A DNA stretch of 64,000 bases from Bimastos eiseni (lineage: Eukaryota > Annelida > Clitellata > Crassiclitellata > Lumbricidae). A program made the position numbers and the translations under genes. Position 1 is the stretch's first letter; the number at the start of each line of letters is the position of its first letter. This document shows positions 22,701 to 34,800 of the stretch, piece by piece. Where the stretch lies: the NCBI GenBank assembly GCA_959347315.1, contig OY365818.1:192001-256000 (forward strand), in the 5' to 3' direction. The notes under the pieces are model-generated. The model saw nothing but the letters and a program-made list of their open reading frames with translations. It had not been told where the DNA came from and made no database searches.

Positions 22701-24778
22701 ACCGGGGGGTGAAGGATGGACTATCTGAAAAAGATGCGGCTTCTCTCATTTCAATCATCGGCATTACAAACACCGTCGGTCGAATTGTCTTCGGATTCTT
22801 GTCCGATTACAAGTTGGTAAATCGTTTGATGCTCTACAATACAGCACTCGTTCAGTGTGGACTCGTGTCTCTGCTAAGCGCTCTCTGCTACAACTATCCA
22901 ATGATGGTAGCCTATGCAGCCGCCTTTGGTCTTTTCATCGGTGAGTGCACAACCTCTGGCCACGATTCGATAGACCAATGGTTCTTAACCTGGAGTGCCT
23001 TCTTGGAGATGCGAGGGGATGGTCCAAAATAAATATAATTTATTCATTTGTGACTTTGCGCCACATGGAACATATCCTAGGTTCCCAATTAGGACTACAC
23101 GTTGAAACTAATAAATCAGCGCTCTATCTTGCATCAACAGCAACTTATAGAATCTAGTCCTAACAGCTAGATAGATATACAGCAACCAAGCGTAGCAACT
23201 GTTCCGGATGACCTAGTCTTAGATAAACTGTGTCTAGCTAGGTTTAAATGACTCGCCCTGTTCGCCATTAATGTTCATCAGTTGCTTTTTAGGTTTACGT
23301 TCGTATCGTTAATCCAGGAAATCGATGAAATTAAAACTCAGGAACAAACCGTCGACAGAAACCAATGTAGAACAAAGCGATTGGTCCAACTTTAGGACCG
23401 AACGACTTCATCTGGATAGTCATTAGTTACTATACATTGCATTTGTGTGCGTGTGCGTGAGTTTGTGTGTTTGTGTGTATGCATGAATCAATGGAATGTC
23501 TTCTTGTCAGTATCTGTCTATATGTGTATGTGTATGTTTGTTTAGGCGTCTACATCTGTCTGACGCCGATCGTAATCGTCGATTTGTTGGGACTTGATAA
23601 ACTGCCCAACGCCTTTGGAATCGTTCTCCTCTTCCAAGGCATTGGAACCATCGTAGGTCCTCCACTCGCTGGTAAGAACCTGGCAACAAGTTTGCTCAGT
23701 TTTATTCCTGTATTGGAGAGCAGTTCTGCGCTAGCCAACCATACACAAACGACTGGAAAAAGAAAATACCAGTTTAGGCATCGATTGAAGTACGCCATAG
23801 CCAGACCATTCCAGTGCCAGGCCAGAGTCCGGGGGGTACACTGCTACGACAACTACGGTCGATTACAATCAGCGCCTGGTAGATGTAGACGCCTAGACAG
23901 ACAGACACAAACACCCAAACAGATGGATGAGTGCCAAACTATATCTTGTAAGACACAGAGAGCCAAGTGAGCAACCCGTCTGTGAGTTACAAAAGGCGCT
24001 ATATTAAGTGTCCTGATGAACGCATGCATACATCTTGATACATACTTACGTACCTATTGTGTTGTATTGTATCGTATTTAAGTATTTATAAGAAACAGAA
24101 CACACTGGATTGGCCTCTAGGCACAGGGCGAGGGGCGACTGAGGACCCGTTCCAGGTTGAGACCAGTAACAGAGAAGTCTTGGAAGGAAGCCTCAACTGC
24201 GCTGTTACGAGGGTGAAACACAACGCCCTGTCTTCTTTCAATTCATCCACCTTCCATTCACCAGTTGACTAAGGAGGGCGAATGGATTATTAACCAACTG
24301 GAACATAATTTCAGCTCTAACTTTATCAGACACTATGTTTCATCATAGCTCAATATCTACTAGGTCATACAACCATACACAGGTACTATAATAATATAAT
24401 GTAGTATACGTATGTTTGGGGAGTGAATGAGGAGGAGGAGGAGGAGCGGCAGAGGTGAACTCAGGAGATGATAAGATGGGAAGATAAGGAGAAGACAAAG
24501 AACGGTCTTTCGCATTAGGTGCATTTAAAGCAAAACTTTAGTTTTTTCTCCTCTTGCAATTAACTATTCCTCCCAAATCCTTCATTGATGTCAAATCTGA
24601 TTTTTCCATTTCTACCAGAGCTTTAAGCACCTGTGTTATTCAAAACATTAGAAACTGCGCATTGACTCTATAGCCTCATTCATTGGCCTTCTACCACTGG
24701 GGAAGTATATGATGACGTATACGATGACTCATCCGATGACGGTGTCAGTCATGTTGACAGCTTGACCGATTGACATAA

Positions 24779-24809
<31 letters not shown>

Positions 24810-24845
24810 AATGATGATGATGATGATGATGCTGATGATGATGAT

Positions 24846-24877
<32 letters not shown>

Positions 24878-25119
24878 TGATGATGATGATGATGTCATCG
24901 TTCTTAGGTGCTGTTTACGATGTAACTGACAACTACGACAACTCCTTCTACCTGATGGGCGCCTGCATCACAATCAGTGGCGCAATGCTCTACGTCATAC
25001 CATACATTCAACGCTGCCAACGCCGTCACATAGCAACGCTCGTCGCCTTGGAGACGTCCGCTCCTCCCGTTGCCTCCGCCATCCCATCGGCCGAAGAAAA
25101 GACGCTGATGACAAACTGA
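17751..25119 (+). CDS. Monocarboxylate transporter family (SLC16-like), complete
   Basis: Five exons (17751-17991, 19301-19444, 21999-22940, 23546-23671, 24908-25119) join to 554 residues with canonical GT-AG splices, all phase 1 inside a Gly codon. The start is the ATG of MLIEKGKSK, about 24 residues before the family signature PDGGWGWMVVFGSF at the start of helix 1. Exon 3 holds the conserved YFEKRRSLATGLAVCGSGFG around helix 5 and a long cytosolic loop between helices 6 and 7 with SLQNIPMYQSDPDSYRRS, a pattern seen in invertebrate MCTs. The helix 8 segment reads ITNTVGRIVFG: the functionally important Arg is present, but the Asp four residues earlier in proton-coupled MCT1-4 is Asn. A plasma-membrane MFS carrier of 12 helices is expected; the substrate cannot be told, and proton-lactate coupling is not assured. 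The acidic/basic C-terminal tail is short. Confidence 0.9.
18001..19300. other. MCT intron 1
   Basis: (TCTG)n runs at 18010-18125 and 19160-19215, a CT-rich run at 18455-18525, and near 18679 a short piece resembling the dispersed repeat at 2513. No exon seen. Confidence 0.6.
19441..19555. repeat. 21-bp tandem repeat at the MCT exon 2 donor
   Basis: GTGAGTCAATCAAGCGAATCA is repeated about five times. The first copy starts at the splice donor itself (19445), so the array repeats a GTGAGT donor-like sequence. Confidence 0.85.
20504..20708 (+). mobile_element. Non-LTR retrotransposon remnant, C-terminal end
   Basis: A reading FTNRVVSNSKPRLWNDLPPE continues to a TGA at 20706. The NR...LWNDLP pattern marks the C-terminus of CR1/L2/jockey-type reverse-transcriptase proteins. 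The 5' part is absent or too decayed to follow. Its last 31 coding bases recur at 11422-11452. It sits in MCT intron 2. Confidence 0.6.
21302..21540 (+). mobile_element. tRNA-derived SINE, copy 2
   Basis: A box TGGTTAGAGCGG (21321-21332) and B box GGTTCGACCC (21368-21377), followed by GGACCTTGAGCAAGTCCTTT (21401-21420), the counterpart of the motif in the SINE at 10 kb. The tRNA-like head differs from that copy, so these are related families rather than one. Located in MCT intron 2; 3' end approximate. Confidence 0.75.
23858..23905 (-). repeat. Inverted partial copy of MCT exon 4
   Basis: The reverse complement contains CTAG followed by GCGTCTACATCT and then GCGCTGATTGTAATCG, matching the exon 4 acceptor and its first 35 or so bases (23542-23580) with a few differences. 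It reads GVYIYQALIVID beside GVYICLTPIVIV in the true exon. The rest of the exon is not recognisable. Confidence 0.6.
24771..24900. repeat. (AAT)n-(ATG)n-(ACG)n trinucleotide run
   Basis: Contiguous ATA/AAT, GAT and GAC trinucleotide arrays, ending eight bases before the acceptor of the last MCT exon. Confidence 0.95.
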
Positions 25120-26299
25120 TAAACGATTTAAATTCTATTAGCAGTCTAGTCCTCATACCTTCCTACTACCACCACCAACACCAACACCAACTCCACCAAC
25201 ACCAACACCACCACCACCATCACTAACACCACCACCAACAGCACCAACACCAAGACAAACAACAACACTAGGTTTACTATTACTCGCACATCGATTCATC
25301 CTACTGAGACTTCTCATATTCCTATTCTTCCTCTTCCTACTATTTCTGCTATATTTCTTTCTCATTTTCATCGGCAATGACTAGCAAGAACTAATTCTCC
25401 TCATCAACCAAGTATCTTAGTGGCTGTTGCGTCCATTATAAGAATGCACGTCTGTTTGCTACGTGATCATCCGTTAATAGTTGAACTTAGAAATATATCG
25501 CTAATTTTAGTTTGTTGTGTTTTCGTCGAAAAAGACTGCTTAGTCTCATATCGTTAAATAGCAAGATTTAAGACGGACAGAATCGAAGTTTTCAACAATT
25601 TCCGATCCGCTACTTAAATTATGTGATTGGCAATTCTTTTAGTTGACATCTTAGTTTCACGTCGTCTAGAAGTGGTTTTGATTGGTCACTTCATAATTTA
25701 ATTAATTTTGTGTCTCTCCTGGAAGATCGTACGGGATGGAGATCTCTAGGTGACCAATGTTCAAGGAGGGGCGGGAGGAACTAAGTCTAAGTATGTCCTG
25801 TAAATTATGACATGAACTCTTTCATGAAACGGAAGAAACAGCTATACAGTCAACAATGCAGTTGAATCCGCATTCGCTTGAAAAAAGTAACGAACTATGG
25901 ATGCCTTGGATGTATGGCATGAAAGAAAATTGAAGAATGAAATTATAAGACAGTGGTCGGATGAAATAAGTGATGTTCATGAGGACACTGATAGATTTTG
26001 ATGCATTTGGAAGACGAAAGTGTTTAACGCTTAGATGTACATGATATATAATGAAGCGATTACAAAGTGTTCATTTCCTCATCACTTAACTCCAAAAGTG
26101 TATACATGTTTTTTTAAAGTGATGACCTCTGCACGACCTTTCCCTCGTCACTGCATCTCGTGTGAGGTTGGTCAATTGAGTCAGTGTAACTTCGATAGAT
26201 CGATTCCTCTGATCATGACAAAGGGTACTGAAGACAACAGCCGCTAAACTATTCTTTGGTGTTCGATGTCAAATGACGACGGCGTCATTTCGTGGCTAA
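25120..26299. other. Region between MCT and stress-protein genes
   Basis: CCA/CAACAC-rich runs at 25160-25260, then unique sequence without a recognisable exon, RNA gene or mobile element. It must include both 3' UTRs of the convergent neighbours. Confidence 0.5.
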
Positions 26300-26901
26300 T
26301 CAGACGCTTTTGAAAATGAGAACAGGAACTTTGGATTTCGAGAGAACGTGATCACTGACGCTTCCTAGGATTGTCTTCCTCAGCTTTCCAAGACCTCTTG
26401 CGCCCATAATGATCATGTTGACATCCTCCTCCTTAGCCACCTTTAAGATGAACTCACCAGGTGAACCGCTCGACCCCGTCAACCAAGTGTACTCGACCTG
26501 CAATTATTGCACTAAATTTAATCAACTTAGATAACTTGATCGACCTGACTTCTATTGCGCCTCTTTTAGTTGATACACCAGGTCGGCCGCAGCAACAATT
26601 CATTAGTGGATAGAGTCCTAAGCTACACAACGTGAAGATCAACAGAATTGACTGCGTGAACACCAAAATCAAACGATATTCCATGACAGAATATATATAC
26701 ATATATATATAGTATATATCAACTTTGTTTAGTTGTAATCATTAAGTAAATTGTATAAAGAACCTTTCTCTATTGGTTAGTCAGAGAAACCAATTTAATT
26801 CATGTCCTGGTTAGAAAGATGGGCTAAGTTGATAATGTGATATGGGGCCTATTAGCGATTATTCGTATTCATTCCTAAGAGATCTTCTCAAAGATGATAT
26901 A

Positions 26902-26941
<40 letters not shown>

Positions 26942-29900
26942 TGTCATGGAATATCGTTTGATTTTGGTGTTCACGCAGTCAATTCTGTTGATCTTCACGT
27001 TGTGTAGCTTAGAGGAAGAGGTAGTTTTACTTCGCCAAGACTGACAGTAGTAGGAAAGGGAGCTACCTGGGACAATTGACCAATATTATGGTCAATTCAC
27101 CACCTAATAGGTTATAAAACCTATTATTAACCAATAATTAGGTTACAAAATCACCAAAAATCACAACCCACATCATGGTTCTAATACCAACCAAATAGGC
27201 CATCATAAAATTGAAAAATGAGCCAAAATTCATGCACAAAGCAAAGCCTCTGGTCAAAACGTCCGCCAATAGGTCAAAAGTCACGGAAATTTCCAATAGT
27301 TTCGATGATGAGTCATCATGTGGCCACCAAATCTTCATTATCAATCCATGAATTAAATGACTCAGAATAACCAAAGCATTCCAATAGTTTCGAGGATGAG
27401 TCATTGCTCAATAAACCAAAAAAACATTCTTTCATATATAAAATGAAAGAAAATATTTTTTCCTTTTTCACTTAGAGGAATGCCAACACAATATAAAATG
27501 GAATACACAAAAAAGACTGTTATTGAATTAAGAAAAATTGCGAAACAGAGCGGAATTGTAGGTTATACACGACTACGAAAAGCGGATTTGATTAGTAATA
27601 TTGAAGCTCACGGGGCTCAAACACTCATACCCTCATATTTTGTTCCAATCTCATCCAATACTAGTTTGATGCACGCACCCGTTCCCGACATTGGAGTTCC
27701 AACACTCGTTCCCATGCCAGCTACGACAGCACGAAAAATATTCGTTAAGACTAAGTCTGCTATTAGTACATTCGCAAAGTGGATAGAAGGGTACATACCT
27801 GAAGAACCAAGGAGAAAGGTGAACGAGAATATAGAAGCACTGAAAGCTAAAGTGAATTCTATATTCGGTAAAATTCTTATGAAAACACGCGAAATAAAAG
27901 AGACGGCCACAGCTATCAAGGGCTTCACGAAACAATGCACGGTCGAAGGAGCAAACGGAATTGACGCCACGTCTTTGTTTGACACCGTTCGAGCACAGGC
28001 GGTAGACTTGTTGACTAAAAATCGACAGACTAAGGTTACTTTCATCCTTACCTGCACAATGGAGCGTATTGATATGAAATCCGGGCAAGTAGATACCGAG
28101 GATTTTCCGTTTCGTTCAAAGACTGAGGTGGTTCTAGACTCCACCGATACGAGCGAAATTTACAAAAATGCGAAAGATAAAATTCTAGAGTCTATGGCAG
28201 CCTTCCAGATGCGAGGTAGTAACTGGAGACTTAGAGCGGCTCAAAAAATAGACATCAACACGGTTACTTATAAACCGCTGAAGGGTAGTTCTTATATTCC
28301 ACTACCGAAATGTCTAAATGTAAAAAGGCTATTGTTAATATGAAGAACGAAGACGAAGAATGCTTCAAGTGGTGTGTAACGAGAGCCTTAAACCCTGTTG
28401 ACGAACATTCGGAAAGAATAACGAAAGAATTAATAAAACAATCTGAGGAACTTGATTGGTCCAGCATTGAATTCCCAGTCGCAGCGGATGCTAACGTGAT
28501 AAGTAAGTTTGAGAGAAATAATAATATTAGTATTAATGTTTTCAGTCACGAGAAACATGTTTACCTATTCCCACTATATTTATCGAGGCACGAGAGCGAT
28601 ATCAGTGTATATCTATTACTCATTTTTGATGGAGAAAAGAAGCATTATTGTTGGATAAAGAACATTAACAGATTGATGGCGGTTCACACAGAAAACTCAT
28701 ACAATTCGATGCTTTATTGTAAAGATGTTTGATAGGATATAGAAATATAGAGTCATTAAATAAACGTACCGAGTACTGTTCCCAACACGCTGCTCAAAAG
28801 ATAAAGATAGAACTTCCAGAACAAGGAACTATGTTGAGTTTTAAGAATTATTATCGAAAGATGAGAGTTCCCTTTGTTGTGTACGCTGATTTTAAATCTT
28901 TCATAAAACCTATAGACACCTGTCAACCAGATCCCAACATGTCTTACACCAACAGATATCAAAACACGTTCCAAGTTCTTTCTGCTATTATATAGAATGT
29001 TTTGACGATGATCTATATTCGCAAACTCCTATGACGTTCACAGCAAAGAGCGAAGACGATGATGTAGCTCAGATATTCATAGATACTCTTATAGAAAATA
29101 TAAAAGATATTTATGATATATTTAAATTTCCAAAGAATATGATATTCGGAAAGAAAGAACAGGCGGTATTCGATTCCGCTACCGTTTGCCACATATGCGA
29201 AGGCGAACTGGGTAAAGATCGAGTTAGAGACCATTGCTTTTAACTGGAAAATATAGAGGCGCCGCTCATAAGAATTGTAATTTAAATTATATAGTTCCCA
29301 AGTTTTTCCCAGTATTGTTCCATAATCTATCAGGTTACGACAGGCATCTATTTGTAAAGAAATTACGAGGTGATGATAACGAATAGATTAATTGCATTCC
29401 TAGCAACGAAGAAAATTACATCTCTTTCAGTAGAGAAGTCGTAGTTGATAATTTTATAGGTGAAGAAAATAAGTTAAAATTGTCAAACGAGAATTGCGTT
29501 TCATCGATAGTTTTATATTCATGGCATCGAGTCTTGACGCTTTATCGAAGAACTTAAGCAAAGATCAGTGTAAGAATATAAGGAAACACTATTCTGGTAA
29601 TCAGCTCGATCTCTTGCTTAGAAAAGGATTATATCCTTACGCTTATGTTGATTCCGTCGAGCGACTGAACGAAACAGAACTGCCACCAAAGTCAGCATTC
29701 TACTCAATACTTAACGACTCATGTATTAGTGAAGAAGACTACAACCATGCACAGATTTTATGGAAAGAATTCGGATTCAAGACGTTGAGAGAATATCACG
29801 ATTTATATAATGTGACTGATGTTCTCCTGCCTGCTGGTGTATTTGAGAATTTTAGAGGTGCATGCAGTGAGAACTATGGCCTAGATCCCGCCTGGTATTA

Positions 29901-31719
29901 TACTTCGCCAGGTCTTGCTTGGAACGCTGCATTGAAGTTGACAGGAGTAAAGTTGGAGTTGTTGAGCGACTATGATATGATACTAATGGTTAAGCATGGG
30001 ATAAAGGAAGGTGTTAGCACCATTTCGCACCGTTATGGACAGGCAAACAATAGGTATTTGGGAGAAGCGTTTGACTATAGCAAGCCTTCAACATTTATAA
30101 CCTATTTAGATGCGAACAACCTGTACGGATGGGCAATGTGTAAGAATCTACCAACTCATGGGTTCCAGTGGATGGGTAACGATGAGCTAAACTATTGGAG
30201 ATCTTCACCATGTATATTAGAAGTCGATTTGGAATATCCTAGAGAATTACACGATCTTCACAACGACTATCCTCTTGCTCCAGAGAGTGTTAAAGCCAAA
30301 GAATCGGATGTGTCAAAACTCATTCCAAACCTGTGCAATAAAGTAAAGTATATAGTCTTTTACGAAAATTTTAAGCAGTATGAAAGTTTGGGTTTGAAGA
30401 CAATGAAAATTCATCGCGGAATTAAACTTGAAGAAAGTGCTTGGCTGAAAAAGTATATAGATCGAAATACTTATCTGAGGACCAGAGCCACCAACGATTT
30501 CGAAAAAGACTTTTTCAAACTAATGAACAATAGTTTTATTGGCAAGACGTCTGAGAATATTGAGAATCGTGCAGACATAAAATTGGTGTGTAGTGAGAAG
30601 GAAGCTATTAAGCTAGCAGCGAGAACGAGTTACGACACTCGAACTATTTTTGATGAAAACCTAATCACCATTCACATGAAACGGACGAAGCTATGTTACA
30701 ACAAGCCTATATATCTTGGAATGTGTATTTTAGACTTGAGTAAAACTATAATGTACGATTTTCATTATAATTACATCAAGAAAAAGTACGATGGGAGAGC
30801 AAAGTTACATTTTACAGATACGGATTCTTTTGCCTATGAAATTAAGACCGAAGACTTCTACGCCGATATAGCACCCGACATTAGAAGTAGGTTCGACACT
30901 AGCGACTATCCAAAGACCATCCCTCTGGTATAGAAACTGACATCAACAAAAAGGTCATTGGCATGTTCAAAGATGAAGCAGCTGGTAAACAGATCGAAGA
31001 GTTTGTAGGTTTAAGATCGAAACTGTATTCGTACAAGATGGCTGGAGTAGACCATAAGAAATGTAAAGGTGTCAGGAAGAATGTTGTTAAGAAATCAATC
31101 ACTCGCGAAGATTACAAAGACTGCTTGTTCACCAAGAGAGAACAATCGAGAAAGATGAATGTCATTCAATCGCATCTTCACGATGTCTACAGCGAGAAAA
31201 TAAACAAGGTCGCCATCTCAGCGGAAGATGATAAACGAGTGATTCGGCAAGATGGAATCCACACTTCAGCATATGGACATTATTCTCGAATTTAAATTTG
31301 AGTGTTAAACAAATAGATGTCGAAGGCATAGCGCTACCAAATATTGCTTTGTCGAACGTTGATCTAATCGAAGCGGCGAGGAAACTAAATATAAATAATT
31401 TCAAAGAAGTTTTGCTAAGAGACGAGTTGCCGAAGAGGCCGAGATCGAACGAATGTGGCATCCTTAATCTCGATGATTCTGCCGGTAAAGGAACGCACTG
31501 GACGAATCAAGCGCGCCAATGATAAGATTTATTTCGACAGTTATGAACTACCTCCACTTACAGAATTGATAAACTATCTATGAAGACCGCTATTCTACAA
31601 CAGCGAACGAATACAACCTAACGGTGAAGTGTATTGCGGTCATTTATGTTTGTATGTATTGAAGAAGACGATCAACGATGGATGTAAATTTCAGGAAGTC
31701 GTAAACGAATTGTATTAAA

Positions 31720-31757
<38 letters not shown>

Positions 31758-31774
31758 CTCGAGATCGAGTTTGG

Positions 31775-31814
<40 letters not shown>

Positions 31815-34800
31815 TATGCCTGTTGATAAATTTGGACGAACCGAAACTGGATCAACTCAAAGAATAATTTCTGGATGTGTTACTCTATTTTAAGCGAGAT
31901 AAGAGATGGAACGAACGCAATGGATGGTGATTTGGAAATGAGCGGCAACTCAATAAAAGGTTTACCGACTGACATTCAGCCACCAGTCTTAGCCAGCCAG
32001 GCTGCGAGCTTTGGACAAGTCGAAGCCTTAGTCAACCAAGCGATAACGAATAATTCTGCCAGCGATTACCTGAGACCATTCGTGACAGCGGCTCCAACCA
32101 TGACTTCTGATACAACGATAATAAACGGTTTAACTTACGAAGCTAGTGCAAGGAGTCTTCGCAGTGTGCTTGGCCATGAATTCGGCCCGTGGAGGACTTT
32201 TCAAAACACTTTTCACTACCCTGACATTTGGGTCTCCGAAACAACCGCAAATGTTTGGATACAGATGAAGTACCCCATTCCTCTATCAATGTCGGGATTT
32301 TACATCGTCGCCGGCCGTTCTGATAACGAAGAAATTACTAGTTGGAAAGTTCAAGTTACTAACGACGGAATAGTATTTACAGATATTCTAACCTCTTTTA
32401 GGGGGGATACCCTCCATTTTATGTTTTTGATGGAGTTTACATTTTCCGCTTCAACTAATTACGCGTATTGGAGATTTCATATTATATCCACGAGTGCTGG
32501 TGCTGAAACAGCTGCCGTCTGCATGCTACAGTGGAAACCAAAGCTGGCGGATCTCACACGAGGAAGAAAATGTCACGTCGGTTACGTGCCGAGGTTAACT
32601 TCGGACACTAGTAATTATGGGTTTCAAGCGAACGCCAGTGCTTCATCTCCGCATAACAAAGCCTTTCATGCATTCAAATATGAAGGAGAATGGGTGTCTG
32701 AGATTAGCACAACCATGGAAGCGTGGATATCTATCGAGCACCCACCGCAGTAAGAATCTGGAAGATCGGCTTGAGGGGGAGAAAAAACAACGAAAGGATA
32801 AGCGTCTGGAGGCTACTCGCGTACAATTATAAAGGACAAGAAGTTGTTATTTACACGTCGCGTAGTAACGCTTATTTAGGAACTACTTACCAAGAATTCT
32901 TAATCGATTCAGTTGGAAAATATCAGACCTATAGGTTAGCTTGCCTCCAGACTGAATCGGGGAAGCCAGGATTAAGCGTGATCCAGTTATTCGTGTATGA
33001 TGATTAAAATAAGAAATTATTTTCATATCCAAACTCCAGCATTCGAAAGTTGGGGCATATCACCAGATCATGTTTTTGGTAAAATTGTTGGTTACGGTAT
33101 ACCAGTAGTGATGTATGATAGGTATTTGGAACCAACTGAGGAAGAATTGGAGACTATCGGTATGTTTGAAAGTATTTTAGAACCCATTCAAAAGCATCTG
33201 CTCGATCCTGATACAAAAGCGGCTTCGAATAAGAAATATGAAGATTCACAGGTTAAACGAATGTCCATTTTTTATCAAAAGCAGGAAGAGGAACCACCAA
33301 AGATGTACCCGAAATTGTTAACTGCGTATGGATCAACGGATATAACAACCGGATTTTATGATACAGACGATAATCCAATCGACCCTCTTGCATTAATATC
33401 CACTCCGTTTAGTGTCATGTTAGATTTATCATGCAGTATATTCATTGGGAGTAAACCATCCGTATAATTAAGGGTAGAGGATGTTGTATTACTAGAAAGA
33501 ACTGAAGTACGAAAGCGGGAAAGGCGTCTATTTGCTAAGAATTTCACAAAGGTTTAATTAACAGAGTGTTGATAGATTTTCAATGAGAAACATCATTGAA
33601 AATTTAAACCACAAGATCAACAACTTCGTTATCTCCAGATACCACGATATACGACGTGCTGTAACCCGGTTCCGTTCCTATCCTCGTTTTTGTAAAAGTA
33701 AGTATCTTGTCCGTTTCCAGCTTGTCGTGAATGGGCATATCCCACGACCCCTCGAATACGCTCATGTAATATTCCGTCTCGTCCGGCGCCTCTACCGTAA
33801 TCATGTAGAAATAACCTACTGTACCGTACAGATATTACTTCGTTTTAACTGTGTAAACTACGTCTTCTTCCAAAGTTTCGAAATCTATAAATTTACGAGT
33901 TCCCATTTTTTATTAGCCAGAATAAAACTTTATGACAACATCTTAATCTCGTGTCTATTTCTCCATACATTGCCGTTGGAACGACGTATCGTATTCGCGC
34001 CGACTTTTAACGCCATACTCACCTTATACTACGACGGGTAGACGACTGTTTCGTTCGTGTCGGTATCTAAAATCTCTACGCGTATGGGATTATTTCGAAT
34101 CGTTTTTAGATGCTCGCACTCGGGTGACACATCCTTTATCTCCTTCGCCGGCGCCTTCAGTTCTGATTCCGATCAAATACCCTTCTCAACTAGTATTCTT
34201 AACATTTCTGGTTTGTTCATATAACTCGACTTTATTCCATTTTCCTTTAATAGCAATATCAGTTGTGGGAGTTTCATTTTTTATAATGGAAAATATTTTC
34301 TTTAATATACAACGCTCATCTTCTGACCGTCTGATTGGAAGTTTAGCAATATATCTGAAATGACAACTGCATAAGCATCCGTTCCAACCGGCACCGCAGC
34401 ATTGAAAGTAGCCTTGATCTGGATATCTACGACTGATGACTTTAACCGCTCTGATTGTTTACTTACATCGAAAACGAACAGCGGATATAAATCTTTGTAA
34501 TCAGCCGGCGTAATGTTGCCCTTAGTCATGAGCTAATCCATCCCATAGAATTTCTCGTTAAAGGTCGCGGCGTCTCTATAAGCTCTCCAAAATTGCTGAT
34601 TCGGGAATGATAGGTTGTAATCGACTGCTGGGTATCTTTCTTGGTTCATCATCACGTACATGTTTTTAATATCGCAATGATCGAAAATTGATGGAGTAGC
34701 TTGTTGGCTAAAGCCTCGATTCGTTTGAAATCCAACGATAATATACCTCGGTTTTTCCGGTTATGTCTTTACGCTAAGTCGCCAACTGAATGTGGTAGAT

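Noticed and set aside
22945..23157. Alternative ends of the MCT after exon 3
   Set aside because: The reading continues past a good GTGAGT donor; exons 4 and 5 complete the MFS fold, so the read-through is not needed.
33583..34041. Plus-strand 152-codon reading inside the Polinton
   Set aside because: The opposite strand carries conserved Polinton-type readings in this interval, so this is a shadow.
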